Of a stretch of DNA of 64,000 nucleotides, positions 29,883 through 40,345 are shown in pieces. Numbering within the stretch: the first letter of the stretch is position 1; the number at the start of each line of letters is the position of its first letter. The DNA is from Fusarium oxysporum f. sp. lycopersici 4287 (taxonomy: Eukaryota; Ascomycota; Sordariomycetes; Hypocreales; Nectriaceae). Below the pieces are notes generated by a model. It was not told the origin of the DNA and did not search any database. It saw only the letters and a program-made list of their open reading frames with translations. The stretch covers positions 1,560,164 through 1,624,163 of the forward strand of contig NC_030998.1 in assembly GCF_000149955.1 (NCBI RefSeq), read 5' to 3'. A program made the translations under genes and the position numbers.

Positions 29883-31931
29883 ATGGATGAGATCAAGTCG
29901 CCTTGGGTGAAGGAAGATGAGAGCGAGGGTGAGGGGAGATGGTTCCTTGGTGATGAGGCTGCTTTGAAGACAGAGCTAGCGGTCGAGAAGGCTTCGTGGA
30001 AGACCAAAAGGCCAAAAAGCAAGGGCTTGACAATATTCATCGCTGTCGCTGGCCTCATATCAACACTTCTATTGGCTGCAGTCACGCTCAACCTCCAGGC
30101 CCGACCCTCAACACACAAAGAAACGCATCCAAAACCCCCTCAACCAAGCAAGCCAGCTCCAGCGCCAGAGACAATCAAACACCAAGAACCCATCCCCTCA
30201 ACACCTCAACTCCGCGACACAAAAGAATACACCCTCTCACCATCATGGAACTTCAACTCCCCTCCAACAACAAGAGAATATTTCTGGACCATCAACGACG
30301 CCGTCCTCAATCCCGATGGAGTCTTCAGACCAATGATTCTCATCAACAACCAATATCCTGGACCTCTTCTTGAATGCAACGAAGGCGACACTGTTATTGT
30401 CCATGTTGAAAACAAAGCTGTTAATGCGACTGCGATTCATTTCCACGGCATGTTTCAGAATGGCACGAACAATATGGATGGAACCGTTGGCATTACTCAA
30501 TGCGCCATCGCGCCAAACTCAAACTTTACTTATAAATTTGATGTCAAGGGTCAGCATGGAACGTATTGGTATCATGCGCATCATAGCGCACAAGCGTCAG
30601 ATGGATTGCTTGGACCTATGGTTGTTCACTCCAAGAAGGAAAAGGACCTGCAGAAGATGGACTACGCGACTGATAGAGTTGTTATGGTTCAGGATCATTA
30701 CCATAATTTGACCTCGGAGCTTTTGATGGAGTATCTTGCTCCTGATCAAGAAAATAACGAGCCGGTACCAGATAATGGTCTCATCAATGGGCGGGATGTT
30801 CGCGATTGTGCGGACTTTGAGGGTTGGGCGTGCAATAACACGGATCTTGAGATACCGACAATTGATCTGGAAGCTGGGAAACGGCATAGACTGCGCATCA
30901 TCAACGTCGGCGCCTTTGCAGAGTTTCAGATTCAATTCGACGAGCATCCATTCTACGTCACCGAAGTCGATGGTACAGACGTCCATCCTGAACCAATCCA
31001 TCGGGTAAACGTCCTTCCAGCACAGCGATATAGCGTTGTCCTCGAGACAAACGCTACAACAGCTACTACGTTCTGGATGAGAGCTAGAATGGTGACGCAC
31101 TGCTTCAAAAACAAGAATGAACGTCTTCAGTCTGAAACGAGAGCCATCATTCGATATACCGGCAAGGATGAGAAGACATCTTCTCAAGAGCCGACGAGCA
31201 AGGAATGGCCTGATGCAATCGAAGTCATCTGTCGAGATCTGAATACCACCGCTCTTCGACCCGTTGAAGTTATTTCTCCACCTCCAGCGGATGAAGTCAT
31301 CGTTCTTCGCGCAAACTTCGAGATTGGCGATTGGCGCTTGGCAAGGGGGTTCTTTAATGAATCAACTTGGCATGCTAACGCAACGCATCCATCTTTACAT
31401 CGGTTTCTCGACAGTGGACTACAGAGCACGTCTGTCAAGAACCCCATCGCCATCAATGAGAAGGTCTTTGAACGTCAGAAGGAATTTGTCTTAGAAACAA
31501 CCGGCATTCGAACAATAGACATCTCCGTCAACAACTTCGACGACGGTGCTCATCCCTTCCATCTTCACGGCCATAAATTCTTCGTCCTCCTCCAAGGTCG
31601 CGACGGCTATCCGCCCAGCGCAGCTGCCTTACCAGGGTATCTGAAATCACACGGGCTTTTAGAAAACCCGTTGAGGAGAGATACACTTACAGTAGAGGGG
31701 TATGCTTGGGCTGTTATCCGTGTTGTACTAGACAATCCGGGTCTTTGGGCATTTCATTGCCACAATACTTGGCATGCTGAGTCTGGAATGTTGATGCAGA
31801 TGTTGGTGAGGCCGGAGGTTATGAAGGATTGGAAGGTTGGTGATGAAGAGAGGGGATTGTGTAGTAGGGAGGGTGTTATGAAAGGGATGAGACCGGATGA
31901 TAGTATTTGGTTTGGACAGTTCAGGCGGTAG
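29883..31931 (+). CDS. Membrane-anchored multicopper oxidase, Fet3/laccase-like
   Basis: Intronless, 682 aa. A short cytoplasmic acidic/basic N-terminus is followed by one membrane segment (GLTIFIAVAGLISTLLLAAV, about residues 48-67), so the enzyme domain should face outside as a type II protein. All four copper motifs are present: HFHG (H186, H188), WYHAHH (H231, H233), HPFHLHGH (from H557) and HCHNTWHAESGM (H625, C626, H627, H631) with Met636 as the probable axial residue. The loop NEPVPDNGLING places E293 where Fet3-type ferroxidases have their iron-binding Glu, so iron oxidation is plausible; laccase activity on phenols is the alternative. True Fet3 proteins are anchored at the C-terminus, so this N-anchored layout differs. 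Divergently transcribed from the phosphatase. Confidence 0.93.
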   Translation: MDEIKSPWVKEDESEGEGRWFLGDEAALKTELAVEKASWKTKRPKSKGLTIFIAVAGLISTLLLAAVTLNLQARPSTHKETHPKPPQPSKPAPAPETIKHQEPIPSTPQLRDTKEYTLSPSWNFNSPPTTREYFWTINDAVLNPDGVFRPMILINNQYPGPLLECNEGDTVIVHVENKAVNATAIHFHGMFQNGTNNMDGTVGITQCAIAPNSNFTYKFDVKGQHGTYWYHAHHSAQASDGLLGPMVVHSKKEKDLQKMDYATDRVVMVQDHYHNLTSELLMEYLAPDQENNEPVPDNGLINGRDVRDCADFEGWACNNTDLEIPTIDLEAGKRHRLRIINVGAFAEFQIQFDEHPFYVTEVDGTDVHPEPIHRVNVLPAQRYSVVLETNATTATTFWMRARMVTHCFKNKNERLQSETRAIIRYTGKDEKTSSQEPTSKEWPDAIEVICRDLNTTALRPVEVISPPPADEVIVLRANFEIGDWRLARGFFNESTWHANATHPSLHRFLDSGLQSTSVKNPIAINEKVFERQKEFVLETTGIRTIDISVNNFDDGAHPFHLHGHKFFVLLQGRDGYPPSAAALPGYLKSHGLLENPLRRDTLTVEGYAWAVIRVVLDNPGLWAFHCHNTWHAESGMLMQMLVRPEVMKDWKVGDEERGLCSREGVMKGMRPDDSIWFGQFRR

Positions 31932-32667
31932 GTCGAAGGGGTTCTAGAACTTTTGTAGGATATGGCGTTTTTGGTCTGGGTATTTTCTGATAAGATGAAG
32001 TTTCTTCCTACCAGTCGAGTAGCTTTCAAGCTACTGATAACACTGCACTCCAAGTGACAAGGGTGAAAAGATGAGGCATTCAAATATAAAAGGAACAAAC
32101 TATCCCTTCTGATGATATTTGCCATGTCGAAAGACTGGAAGTCGGTTTTTCTCTGAGACATGAGTCTCCCTTTGGCGTGATAAATACTCAACTGCCTAAC
32201 GTCAACAAGCAATCATTTGGAGCTCGATATCTGCCTACGAATAAGACAGTATCTGAACGCGACGTCTTAGCAGCTCTGTTTCTAGCTCATCTGGTGATAC
32301 TATCAATGATATCCAACCATTCTTTCAATTTGTGTCTTCTTTCAACGCATATTTGAAGGATGAGAACCGTTGTCCTGAGATCATCACCGGCTTGGGGGAC
32401 ATGGAATGTTACTCGATAGCAACAAATAAATCTTAAATTATGCAAAATAAAGGAATTCTCAAGCTTCTTCAACCCCACATTGGGTATGTCTGGTTTTGAT
32501 CGAGGTGAAAGTTGACAATTGACGCGGATTTCACGATCTTGCACTCCAAGACACCGTAGAAGTCGAGAATGCAACAATCGCGAACTTACAACAAGTATCA
32601 TTTACAACGGTAAGATTTCTCGTCTTAACCTTTTTGAAATCTGTTATTGAAATTATTCCTTCAATGA
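31932..32667. other. Intergenic
   Basis: 3' flank of the multicopper oxidase, then unassigned sequence. Minus-strand ORFs at 31754-32212 and 32287-32601 have no recognisable domain. Confidence 0.45.
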
Positions 32668-33098
32668 CGGATCCGTGGGCCTTGTCTCCGAAGACCCGAG
32701 CATCGCTCCAATCTCAAAACAGCCTCGGAGGACCAACCTCCGATCCCCACACAATGCCATGATTCGACCCCAGAAACACGGTTCATGTCTCCTTACATTA
32801 CCAGGCTTGCAAATACCACATAGGTGCACTTTTAAAATTGATCATGTGCCCGTGATTCCCATAGCGCGGAGTCACCTCTTCCGTGGTCAGTTACGGATCG
32901 GTTGAGTGATGATTCCCGGATGGAGAATGGTTCCGGATGCTCAAGATGATTGTTCGGTGGACTATCCAAGGCTTGGCGGGTGACAGTTCCGGGTACTATT
33001 ACGGATCGCGGGCCGGTAGTTGGCTTTTTGCGGGATGATTGACAGTTTGTTCATCCTAGTGACGCCAGTTATGGTTCGACGGATGTCGAGCAACGGAT
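32668..33098 (+). promoter_or_regulatory. Cluster of seven CGGAT motifs upstream of the cellulase gene
   Basis: CGGAT occurs on the plus strand at 32668, 32894, 32917, 32934, 33002, 33080 and 33094, against about 0.4 expected by chance for this length. CGG is the half-site read by zinc-cluster (Zn2Cys6) regulators. The motif run stops about 140 bp before the start codon of the GH5 gene. Confidence 0.45.
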
Positions 33099-33130
33099 TC
33101 CGACATCGTCGAAAGATATACTCCCGATCT

Positions 33131-33174
33131 GGCTAGAAACCAATTTCCTACCCATAGTAAATCAGATATAAAAG
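33131..33174 (+). promoter_or_regulatory. Core promoter of the GH5 gene: GGCTAG, CCAAT, TATA
   Basis: GGCTAG at 33131-33136 matches the GGCTAR site of XlnR/Xyr1-type (hemi)cellulase activators. CCAAT follows at 33140-33144 and TATAAAAG at 33167-33174, 72 bp before the ATG. The order and spacing are those expected of an inducible cellulase promoter. Confidence 0.6.
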
Positions 33175-33238
33175 ATTCACGAATCCCTCAAGTCATCAAA
33201 CTCCTCAGTTGACAAGTGCATTCAGATCAACCAGCATC

Positions 33239-34483
33239 ATGAAGTCCCTCTTCGCTCTCAGCCTCTTCGCCGGCCTTTCGGTCGCTCAAAACGCAGCATG
33301 GGCCCAATGCGGTGGAAACGGCTGGACTGGCTCAAAGACCTGCGTCTCTGGCTACAAGTGTACCGTCGTTAATGAGTGGTACAGCCAGTGCATCCCCGGT
33401 ACTGCTGAGGAACCTACTACCACCCTCAAGACTACTACTGGTGGTGGTAGCACACCTACTGGTACACCTGGAAATGGAAAGTTTCTCTGGGTTGGTACTA
33501 ATGAGGCTGGCGGTGAGTTTGGTGAGGGCAGTTTGCCTGGAACTTGGGGAAAACACTTTATCTTCCCTGATCCCGCTGCCGTTGATGTAAGTCAAACACT
33601 GGAATGGCGAGAACATGACTGACATGATATAGACCCTCATCTCTCAGGGCTACAACGCCTTCCGCGTTCAACTCCGCATGGAACGCACAAACCCTAGCTC
33701 CATGACCGGACCCTTTGACACCGCTTACCTCAAGAACCTCACCACAATCGTGGACCACATCACCGGCAAGGGCGCCAACGTCATTCTCGACCCTCACAAC
33801 TACGGCCGCTACTTTGACAAGATCATCACTTCAACCTCTGACTTCCAGACCTGGTGGAAGAACTTTGCTACCCAGTTCAAGAGCAACAGCAAAGTCATCT
33901 TTGACACTAACAATGAGTACAACACCATGGATCAGACTCTTGTTCTGAACTTGAACCAGGCTGCTATCAATGGTATTCGTGCTGCTGGCGCTACCCAGAC
34001 TATCTTTGTTGAGGGTAACCAGTGGTCCGGTGCTTGGTCTTGGCCCGATGTCAACGACAACATGAAGGTGTGTACTCCCCCTCTTTCTCCAATGACTCCC
34101 GTAGCTAATACCACCAGGCTCTCACCGACCCTCTTGACAAGATCGTGTACGAAATGCACCAGTACCTCGACTCTGACAGCTCCGGTACTTCACCTAACTG
34201 TGTCTCCACCACCATTGGAGTCGAGCGCGTCAAGGCTGCTACTGAGTGGTTGAGGAAGAACAAGAAGATTGGCATGATCGGTGAACTCGCCGGCGGTCCT
34301 AACGACACCTGCAAGACTGCTGTCAAGAATATGCTGGACTATCTTAAGGAGAACTCTGATGTTTGGAAGGGTGTTACCTGGTGGGCTGCTGGTCCTTGGT
34401 GGGCTGACTACATGTTCAGCTTTGAGCCTCCCAGCGGTACTGGTTATCAGTACTACAACTCTCTTCTCAAGGCTTATATCTAA
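33239..34483 (+). CDS. GH5 endo-beta-1,4-glucanase with N-terminal CBM1
   Basis: Secreted cellulase of 382 aa from exons 33239-33586, 33633-34067 and 34118-34483. Signal peptide [17 protein letters not shown], then a fungal cellulose-binding module ([16 protein letters not shown] to WYSQC, four cysteines), a Thr/Gly/Pro linker (about residues 55-78) and a GH5 catalytic domain of the Cel5A/EGII type. The acid/base glutamate is E211 in [10 protein letters not shown] and the nucleophile E317 in [18 protein letters not shown] and EMHQYLDSD are further active-site segments. It cuts internal bonds of cellulose outside the cell. All three exons are whole codon multiples with GT-AG introns of 46 and 50 nt. 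The upstream promoter carries XlnR-type, CCAAT and TATA elements. Confidence 0.96.
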
Positions 34484-35500
34484 GTAGAGATGCTGAGTCA
34501 TGGAGATATTGGGAGGCAACAGTGTTTGGGTGTTCGTCAGTTAGGCTGGGCAGATAACACGAGCTTTGGAATGATCCAATAGGCACCAATATGGATTCCC
34601 ATTTATGGATGTTCCTGGCAGCCTTCACGCAATATATGATATATAAAAGCTTTATTACTCTGGTGCCTGATATGAAACGACATTTCCGTGCAATTAACCC
34701 CTTTCCTGCGTCTTTGGTATAGGCGAGCCGAAATACTCTGCCCGATATGCAACCCAATTTCACATAAATAACAGATCTTCTTGTTGGGGAACAAGCCTTG
34801 AAAGCGACAAACTGGTCATCGAATAGGCTTTTATTACTGTTTAGAAGTTGTTTATAATAAGCATCTAATGAAAGTCCGTCACATCGATCGACTCGAATGC
34901 AATTACAGATTCTGGTAACATTCTATCAGGTTTAGTCTTATGAAAACCTATCCTGTATCTCTTGATGCTTTGCATGCATCAAACTGTACTCTTTGAGTAG
35001 CTCATAACCCGGCCAAGCACGAGATCCTTCTACCAGACAGCACAACTTTCGTTAATATTCATCAGACACTTTATCGAAATTCTCAGCGCAAAGTGGTATT
35101 AGATTTCAGCTACCATCTACGGCTTTGCATAAATCTACCAAATTTGATATCTTGACAATGTTTCTATTCTTTCCAACGACTCGATCCATCCCAGATTCAA
35201 AAGTGTGCAAGCACAGTTGGCTTACGGATATTGTTCCCAAGAGCAATGCTTTTTACCAGAGTGTTTACCATAAGCACAATACCATCGCGAACTCTGATAT
35301 CCTGTGGGGCTTAACTTCCAAGTCCTATAATGACAAGATATCTCATGACGAGCAGCTCAAAGTCTAATCGAGGGTCGAACAAACCTGGGCAGTGGAAGCA
35401 TCCGTTTGGCTTTGTGGGGCCGATACAGGCGTGTGCAGGGTAGCGAACTTAGATGCCAATTGAGTTTTGTGCTTCCAGCAATCAAGGTCATACCTTTCAT
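34484..35500. other. Intergenic, AT-rich, about 1 kb
   Basis: No gene recognised. The ORF at 35125-35367 has no known domain. tRNA-Gln begins at 35501. Confidence 0.5.
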
Positions 35501-35572
35501 GGTTTCGTGGTCTAACGGTTATGACTGCGGATTCTGATTCCGCCAGCGAGGGTTCGACTCCCTCCGAGACCT
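35501..35572 (+). tRNA. tRNA-Gln (CTG), no intron
   Basis: 72-nt cloverleaf: acceptor GGTTTCG/CGAGACC (one T-G pair), anticodon stem GCGGA/TCCGC with loop TTCTGAT (anticodon CTG), T arm GAGGG-TTCGACT-CCCTC. A T-rich stretch follows. Confidence 0.93.
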
Positions 35573-35782
35573 TTCTTTTGCACTTTCCCCATATTGTCGC
35601 AAACATGATCTTATTTTTGTTCCTTGCATTTTAATTATTCGCCGAGGGCTCTTGGTCCTGTTAGCCAGATAAAACATGATTAATTATGTTTTGTATAGTG
35701 TTGGTATCAGAAAGTCATGCGCCTCGCTGGAATACATTGTTGCTATATGTACAGGTGAATGTGACTCCAATCCGCCCCTCGT

Positions 35783-36885
35783 CTATGGGAGCTCATGTCT
35801 CTGATGCTGACCAGTCGACAACTCAACAGGTCTCTGCTCATGCATCATCTCAGCCGCGGGGGAAGCATTGTTCTTCTCAGCTGAGTAAACAGAGCTGTAC
35901 GCGGGGTTAGGCGACACAGCCATGGGAGAACTGTCAGGCTTTCCGGGAGAGTCTGGTGAGCTAGTACCGGCGACTTGATACTTGCGCTTGTTGCGGCGCC
36001 AGAAGAAGAATGCTGCGAGAGCGAGTGCGACGACGCCTAGGGTGACGCCGACGGATATGCCAGCGACTGCGCCGGTTGAGAGACCACTGCTGCCACTGCC
36101 ACTGTCATTGCTCTCGCTGCTGTTGTTACTGGGGTCGCTACTTGAGTCTGAGGTAGCAGTGGCAGCTGTTGAGTCGGAACCTGTTGTGCCAGCTGTAGCG
36201 GTGCTTTCACCTGTTGATTTAGGCGGCTGTGAATTCAATCAGTAAGACGGTCGCGTATGGGTACAGTTTGTTGACTTACCGCGGTGTATACCGTAGAGTA
36301 CATCTCATTATTCACCTGCCCAACACTACTCATCAACCAATGTTGCCGCGGTTGTTCCCCCTCAAGGTCAGAGCTTAAGATAACCGGTCCATTAGGAATA
36401 CAGTCCAAGTTCCATTTCGTGCCGTTCTTGACATTCGTCAACCGATATGTATCAGAATCCCATAGCGAGATATCCCATTGTTGCATTTCGCTGTCTTCAA
36501 TGGGCATCAAGCATGGTCTTGTGCGGAGTTTCTCGTTAATTACCTCCGGTCGGTAGCATACGGACAGTTGTTTTTTGACGGTCGTGTCTGAGCAGCGGAG
36601 TTGGTAGCGGCCGGGCTTGTTTCCTATCTTTTGCTAAGCGACGTTAGTATCTTGACTTGATTCGCGAGAGAGATTACATACGAACTGCCAGTATGACTGC
36701 TTGTTAGCGGCCCCGACTCTCAAATCACCTCCTGGCGCGGTAGGTTGAAGCATAGACTTGAAGTCCCCATCATTATCATCAACAGCCAACTCGGAGAGCT
36801 GATACCAGACGTTAGAGTCAAGATCAGTCGCAGGCTCGAGGGTCGGCATCGTAGCGAGTGGAGTCAAAGGGGCAAACAAATCCAC
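35783..36885 (-). CDS. Single-pass membrane protein with lectin-like N-terminal half
   Basis: 333 aa from exons 36682-36885, 36280-36633 and 35783-36226 (each a whole number of codons). The N-terminal half, about 180 residues, has spaced aromatic-Gln patterns (NVWYQLSEL, SYWQF, QQWDISLW, QHWLMSSV) resembling the Q-x-W repeats of ricin-B-type beta-trefoils. It has no clear signal peptide. A Ser/Thr/Gly-rich stalk follows (residues 187-225), then a membrane helix (GAVAGISVGVTLGVVALALA) with a basic stop-transfer FFFWRRNKRK, then a cytoplasmic tail. This layout is common in fungal surface sensors or wall-linked proteins, but the function is unknown. The start could instead be the internal Met 12 codons in. 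Confidence 0.8.
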
Positions 36886-38646
36886 GGGAAAGAAAAGTCA
36901 AGCTAGAATTAAAGTTGAGAGGAGAAAGAAAGGGAGGATGAGAAGGAACTCGGTCGGTGGGTAGGGCTGAGCTGGTAGACTTGCCAATGAGGACTACATC
37001 TTGGCGGCTTACTGTGGGTTTAATCTCGTTAGGGATGGGAATAGACCGGTGATTGGGTAGCATCTGAAACGGTCGGTGGCATTTCTGTTGATCAATGGAG
37101 TTTTGATGCGCCAAGTGGGCTGTGATGTTCGGGTGTCAGCCTTCTCTGTCGGACTCGGACTTCTCATGTCTCTGTGCCACGCCAGTTGAACCACATTCAG
37201 ATATGTCTTTGAAGTGCCAATATAAGAAGTCACTATCTACTGCTACAAAATTGTAATTTTGACTGTTGTTCTCTTTAAATGGCCCCCTCAGCAGCCCCAA
37301 AGTTGGATCAGCGATCATCCTCCCATCCACAATGACTGTATCAAAAACCGAGCGGACCAATCAGCGCGATGATCTTCCATGCAGGTAAGACGCGATCACT
37401 TCCTTTATTTCCCGACGCGTCTAATAATGGAACACAATAAATAATCCACGTACCAATTATTCGTATTGAACTTACGATTCTTCCTACTCACGTGTCTGCC
37501 TTGCCGATCGTGGACAGTGCTATAAGCTTAAATGCAGACGGAGTCGCTGGATCTCTGACTTGTTTTGTCATGCCTTAGGCTCCAACTTCAAAGCCTCTTT
37601 TCGACTTGGCAAGTTTCAGCCACTGCCGCAAAACCCGGGAATAAGACCGCTAATGTCTCGAATCGTGCTTCACCAAAATCGTGGGATTCGTTCTTAGTTT
37701 GGCGCTGTAATTCCGCGCCGTACCCAAGCTATCGGGTTGGCGAGCGAGCCTCGGCTCGTGGTGGAGCCGGATACAGAGTCTCGATGCGTCTGAATCCGCC
37801 GAAGCCCGATCTCGCTATCATGAAGATACGGGGAAGACTTGATAGAGCAATGAGTTCGCGATGTTTCGGCTATAGAAGTCGTGATATTATGTGAGATGTG
37901 ATGAACGGAAATAGAATATCGTTTTCTATCTGCGGATGTGGCGAGCTGCTTTGAGCACCTGATCCGACGTCTACTTCGGCATCGAGCATGAGTGTTCGAT
38001 AGCCTTTGTTGCTGTTAGGGCAGCCGCACAGATACATCTCAAACAATAATACGTCGAGAGAAAAGGGGAAGCATGCTACTTTCTTGTTCTTTGTCATACC
38101 TAGCAAAGTTCAAAGTGCTTCGACTGTCTTTTGAGGTATGGTCAAGGCAATGGTTGAAGCTCAAAGCGAAAAATACCCTACAGTTCGAGTACAGAAGTAT
38201 GGTTACGCTCCACAACGCTCAAATTAGTACATATTATGAAATGAGGTGTATCCCAAAATATAGCGAGATGAGTATAGGGGGGACTGGTGTTCATAAAAGC
38301 GCCCGTTAATTGGTTGATGCCCGTCAAATTCCTGGCTTAATGTTGCCGAACAAATGGATGCCTTTCCAGCTCGAATCAGGACCCACTATCGTCAATCTAC
38401 AATGAGCTTAATCCCAGATCTTCTTATCATCGAGCCGAGGCATCTTTTTTCATGTTCGAGAAAATCGTGGAGTTGACTCGCTGGAATACGCTCTCCGCAT
38501 CCCAAAGGGGTGACGTGCTACTCGGCCTTGTTGGCGTATCGCAACCCCAGCAACTTCACCGCCTCATGCTTCACCTCAAACTCACCATTCTGTAAAGCCT
38601 CACCTCACAGTTTCACACTCATTCCGCAGTAGTGACCGAGCGCAAA
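36886..38646. other. Intergenic between divergent genes, about 1.76 kb
   Basis: Shared upstream region of the membrane-protein gene and the PEX11-like gene. ORFs such as 37565-37894 lack any domain, and no repeat or RNA gene was seen. Confidence 0.5.
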
Positions 38647-39372
38647 ATGATCAACAATGTAACAACAATCGCCTCAAACTTCAGCGACGTTCGCTTCACC
38701 ACGCTAGAGCGCGACATCCTCCTCAAACTCCTCATCTTCTCATCCCGCACAACCGCCTGGCTTCTCGGCCGAAACAACGCCCCGATAACCTCAATCCAGC
38801 GCTGGCAGCTCTTGATGAAACAACTAGCACTAACGGCAAAGATTCTCCGAACCGGCAGATTCATCCAGCAGTTCAATTCCGCCGCTAGAGCACTGACGCG
38901 GAAGCACCAGGACTATTTCCTAGCATACGTCACTGTCATTCGACAGCTACTGATAGCGGTATACCTGACGTTTGATAACGCGACTATCTTCAATAGCATC
39001 GGCTTTATCCCCTGGAAAGGTGCAAGACGGTTGGAGATCAGGGCGTTTCGGATATGGTTTGCCGCAGGCGTTTGCGGGATCATCACCCAGATATACTCCT
39101 TGTACCAATTGAACCTCCCCAATCAAGCCCCAGAAAAGCAATTGATCTTGTGAGTATTTATTTTTCACGTGTCAAATCTGTGCCGCATCTGACATAAGAC
39201 CAGTAAGAAACAAGCCAGCAAGCTCCAATTACTAGCTGGCATCTGCGACGTTACCGTCTCCTCAGCAGCTGCAGGCTTGATCAAATTGGACGAAGGAATC
39301 GTGTGCGCGTGCGGCGTGCTAAGCAGTTTAATTGCCATCCACAACCACGTGGTTTTGGGTAGATTAAAATAA
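38647..39372 (+). CDS. PEX11-family peroxisomal biogenesis protein
   Basis: 223 aa from exons 38647-39149 and 39204-39372. The acceptor used is the second of two adjacent AGs, because only that one opens the conserved C-terminus. Family traits: RDILLKLLIFSSRTTAWLL near the N-terminus, LALTAKILRTGRFIQQFNSA amphipathic helix, then IGFIPWKGARRLEIRAFRIW and, after the intron, KLQLLAGICDVTVSSAAAG and VCACGVLSSLIAI as the terminal membrane segment. PEX11 proteins elongate and divide peroxisomes from the membrane. Fungi have several paralogues; this resembles the divergent PEX11C/PEX11B-type forms. The preceding GTG-containing in-frame codons are not needed, and the first ATG is at 38647. Confidence 0.85.
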
Positions 39373-40345
39373 TCATGTTGCATGTTATGTTTAGATAAAA
39401 GACCAACGTAAATAGAGTTCTTGGCTTCTGGGCGGCGTCATTCCAGAAAAGGGATCTAGGCGACATTTCTGTTCTTGGCCTGGACCGTGATGGCGCCAAA
39501 GTTAATTGCCGACCTCGGAGCGCTATTCGATAGTGCAGGTTAGTGTTCGAAGAGGTCGATGAGTGGAATTATGGAGTGGAGAGGGATCTTAGGTGAGAGT
39601 GATAAGGCTGATTTGCGACATGTTACTGGGTGACAAACCTATCATGTACAGAGAATGACTGGCTCAGAGACCCCTTCTTTTATCCGCCCGTTTATCACGC
39701 CTGTCACGGAGCATTCAAATCGCGGTCCCTCACTCGTCAGGGTCTAGACTTTGCAACCCCTGACCCCCCGCCCCCCTCTGCCACGCGGTAGCATGAATCA
39801 CCTTCCTTCTCTGGCCTCTACCTGGGAGCTTGAAGCTTGTAGCGATAAAAAGCCTCTCGAATGCTGGGCTCAAAGGTAGCCAATCCCGGCATGTCAAAGT
39901 CTTGACCTGGAGGCACGCCACTTTGTACTCAAATGTCCAAAGCAGATTAGTGGAAAAGCCGTCAGGGGCTGGCCACACAGTTTCATCGGGTCACTGCCCA
40001 GAAAGAGGATCCCGTCTCCTCATTGCAGCCGAAGTGACCGAAGTTCCCCTTTCGCCTCCGTACCTTTCATTCCTTCGCCCGTGCTTTTTTCTTTTTGCAT
40101 GCATCTGCATCTTTTTTATCTAGTGGCCTCCCCGTCAAATCGTGTCGATCACTTGCTTTTTTCTTCCCTTGTTTTCTTTTTATCCGTACTTGCGATGACA
40201 TGCGGCTCACGGACCAGACCATAATTCCCACGTTGTTGTTTTTTACATAATTACCTGCATCTGACTCCACCGCATCAATTAAGGCTTGGCGCCTTTTTTT
40301 CACCCACGATCTTTCTCGCGTTTTCATAACATAATACCCCTCAAA
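39373..40345. other. Intergenic / permease promoter
   Basis: About 970 bp without recognised genes. A pyrimidine-rich stretch with T runs (40080-40170 and 40290-40310) precedes the permease and looks like its promoter and leader. Confidence 0.5.

Noticed and set aside
37565..37894. 109-codon ORF between the membrane protein and PEX11
   Set aside because: Composition and lack of any domain suggest a chance frame.
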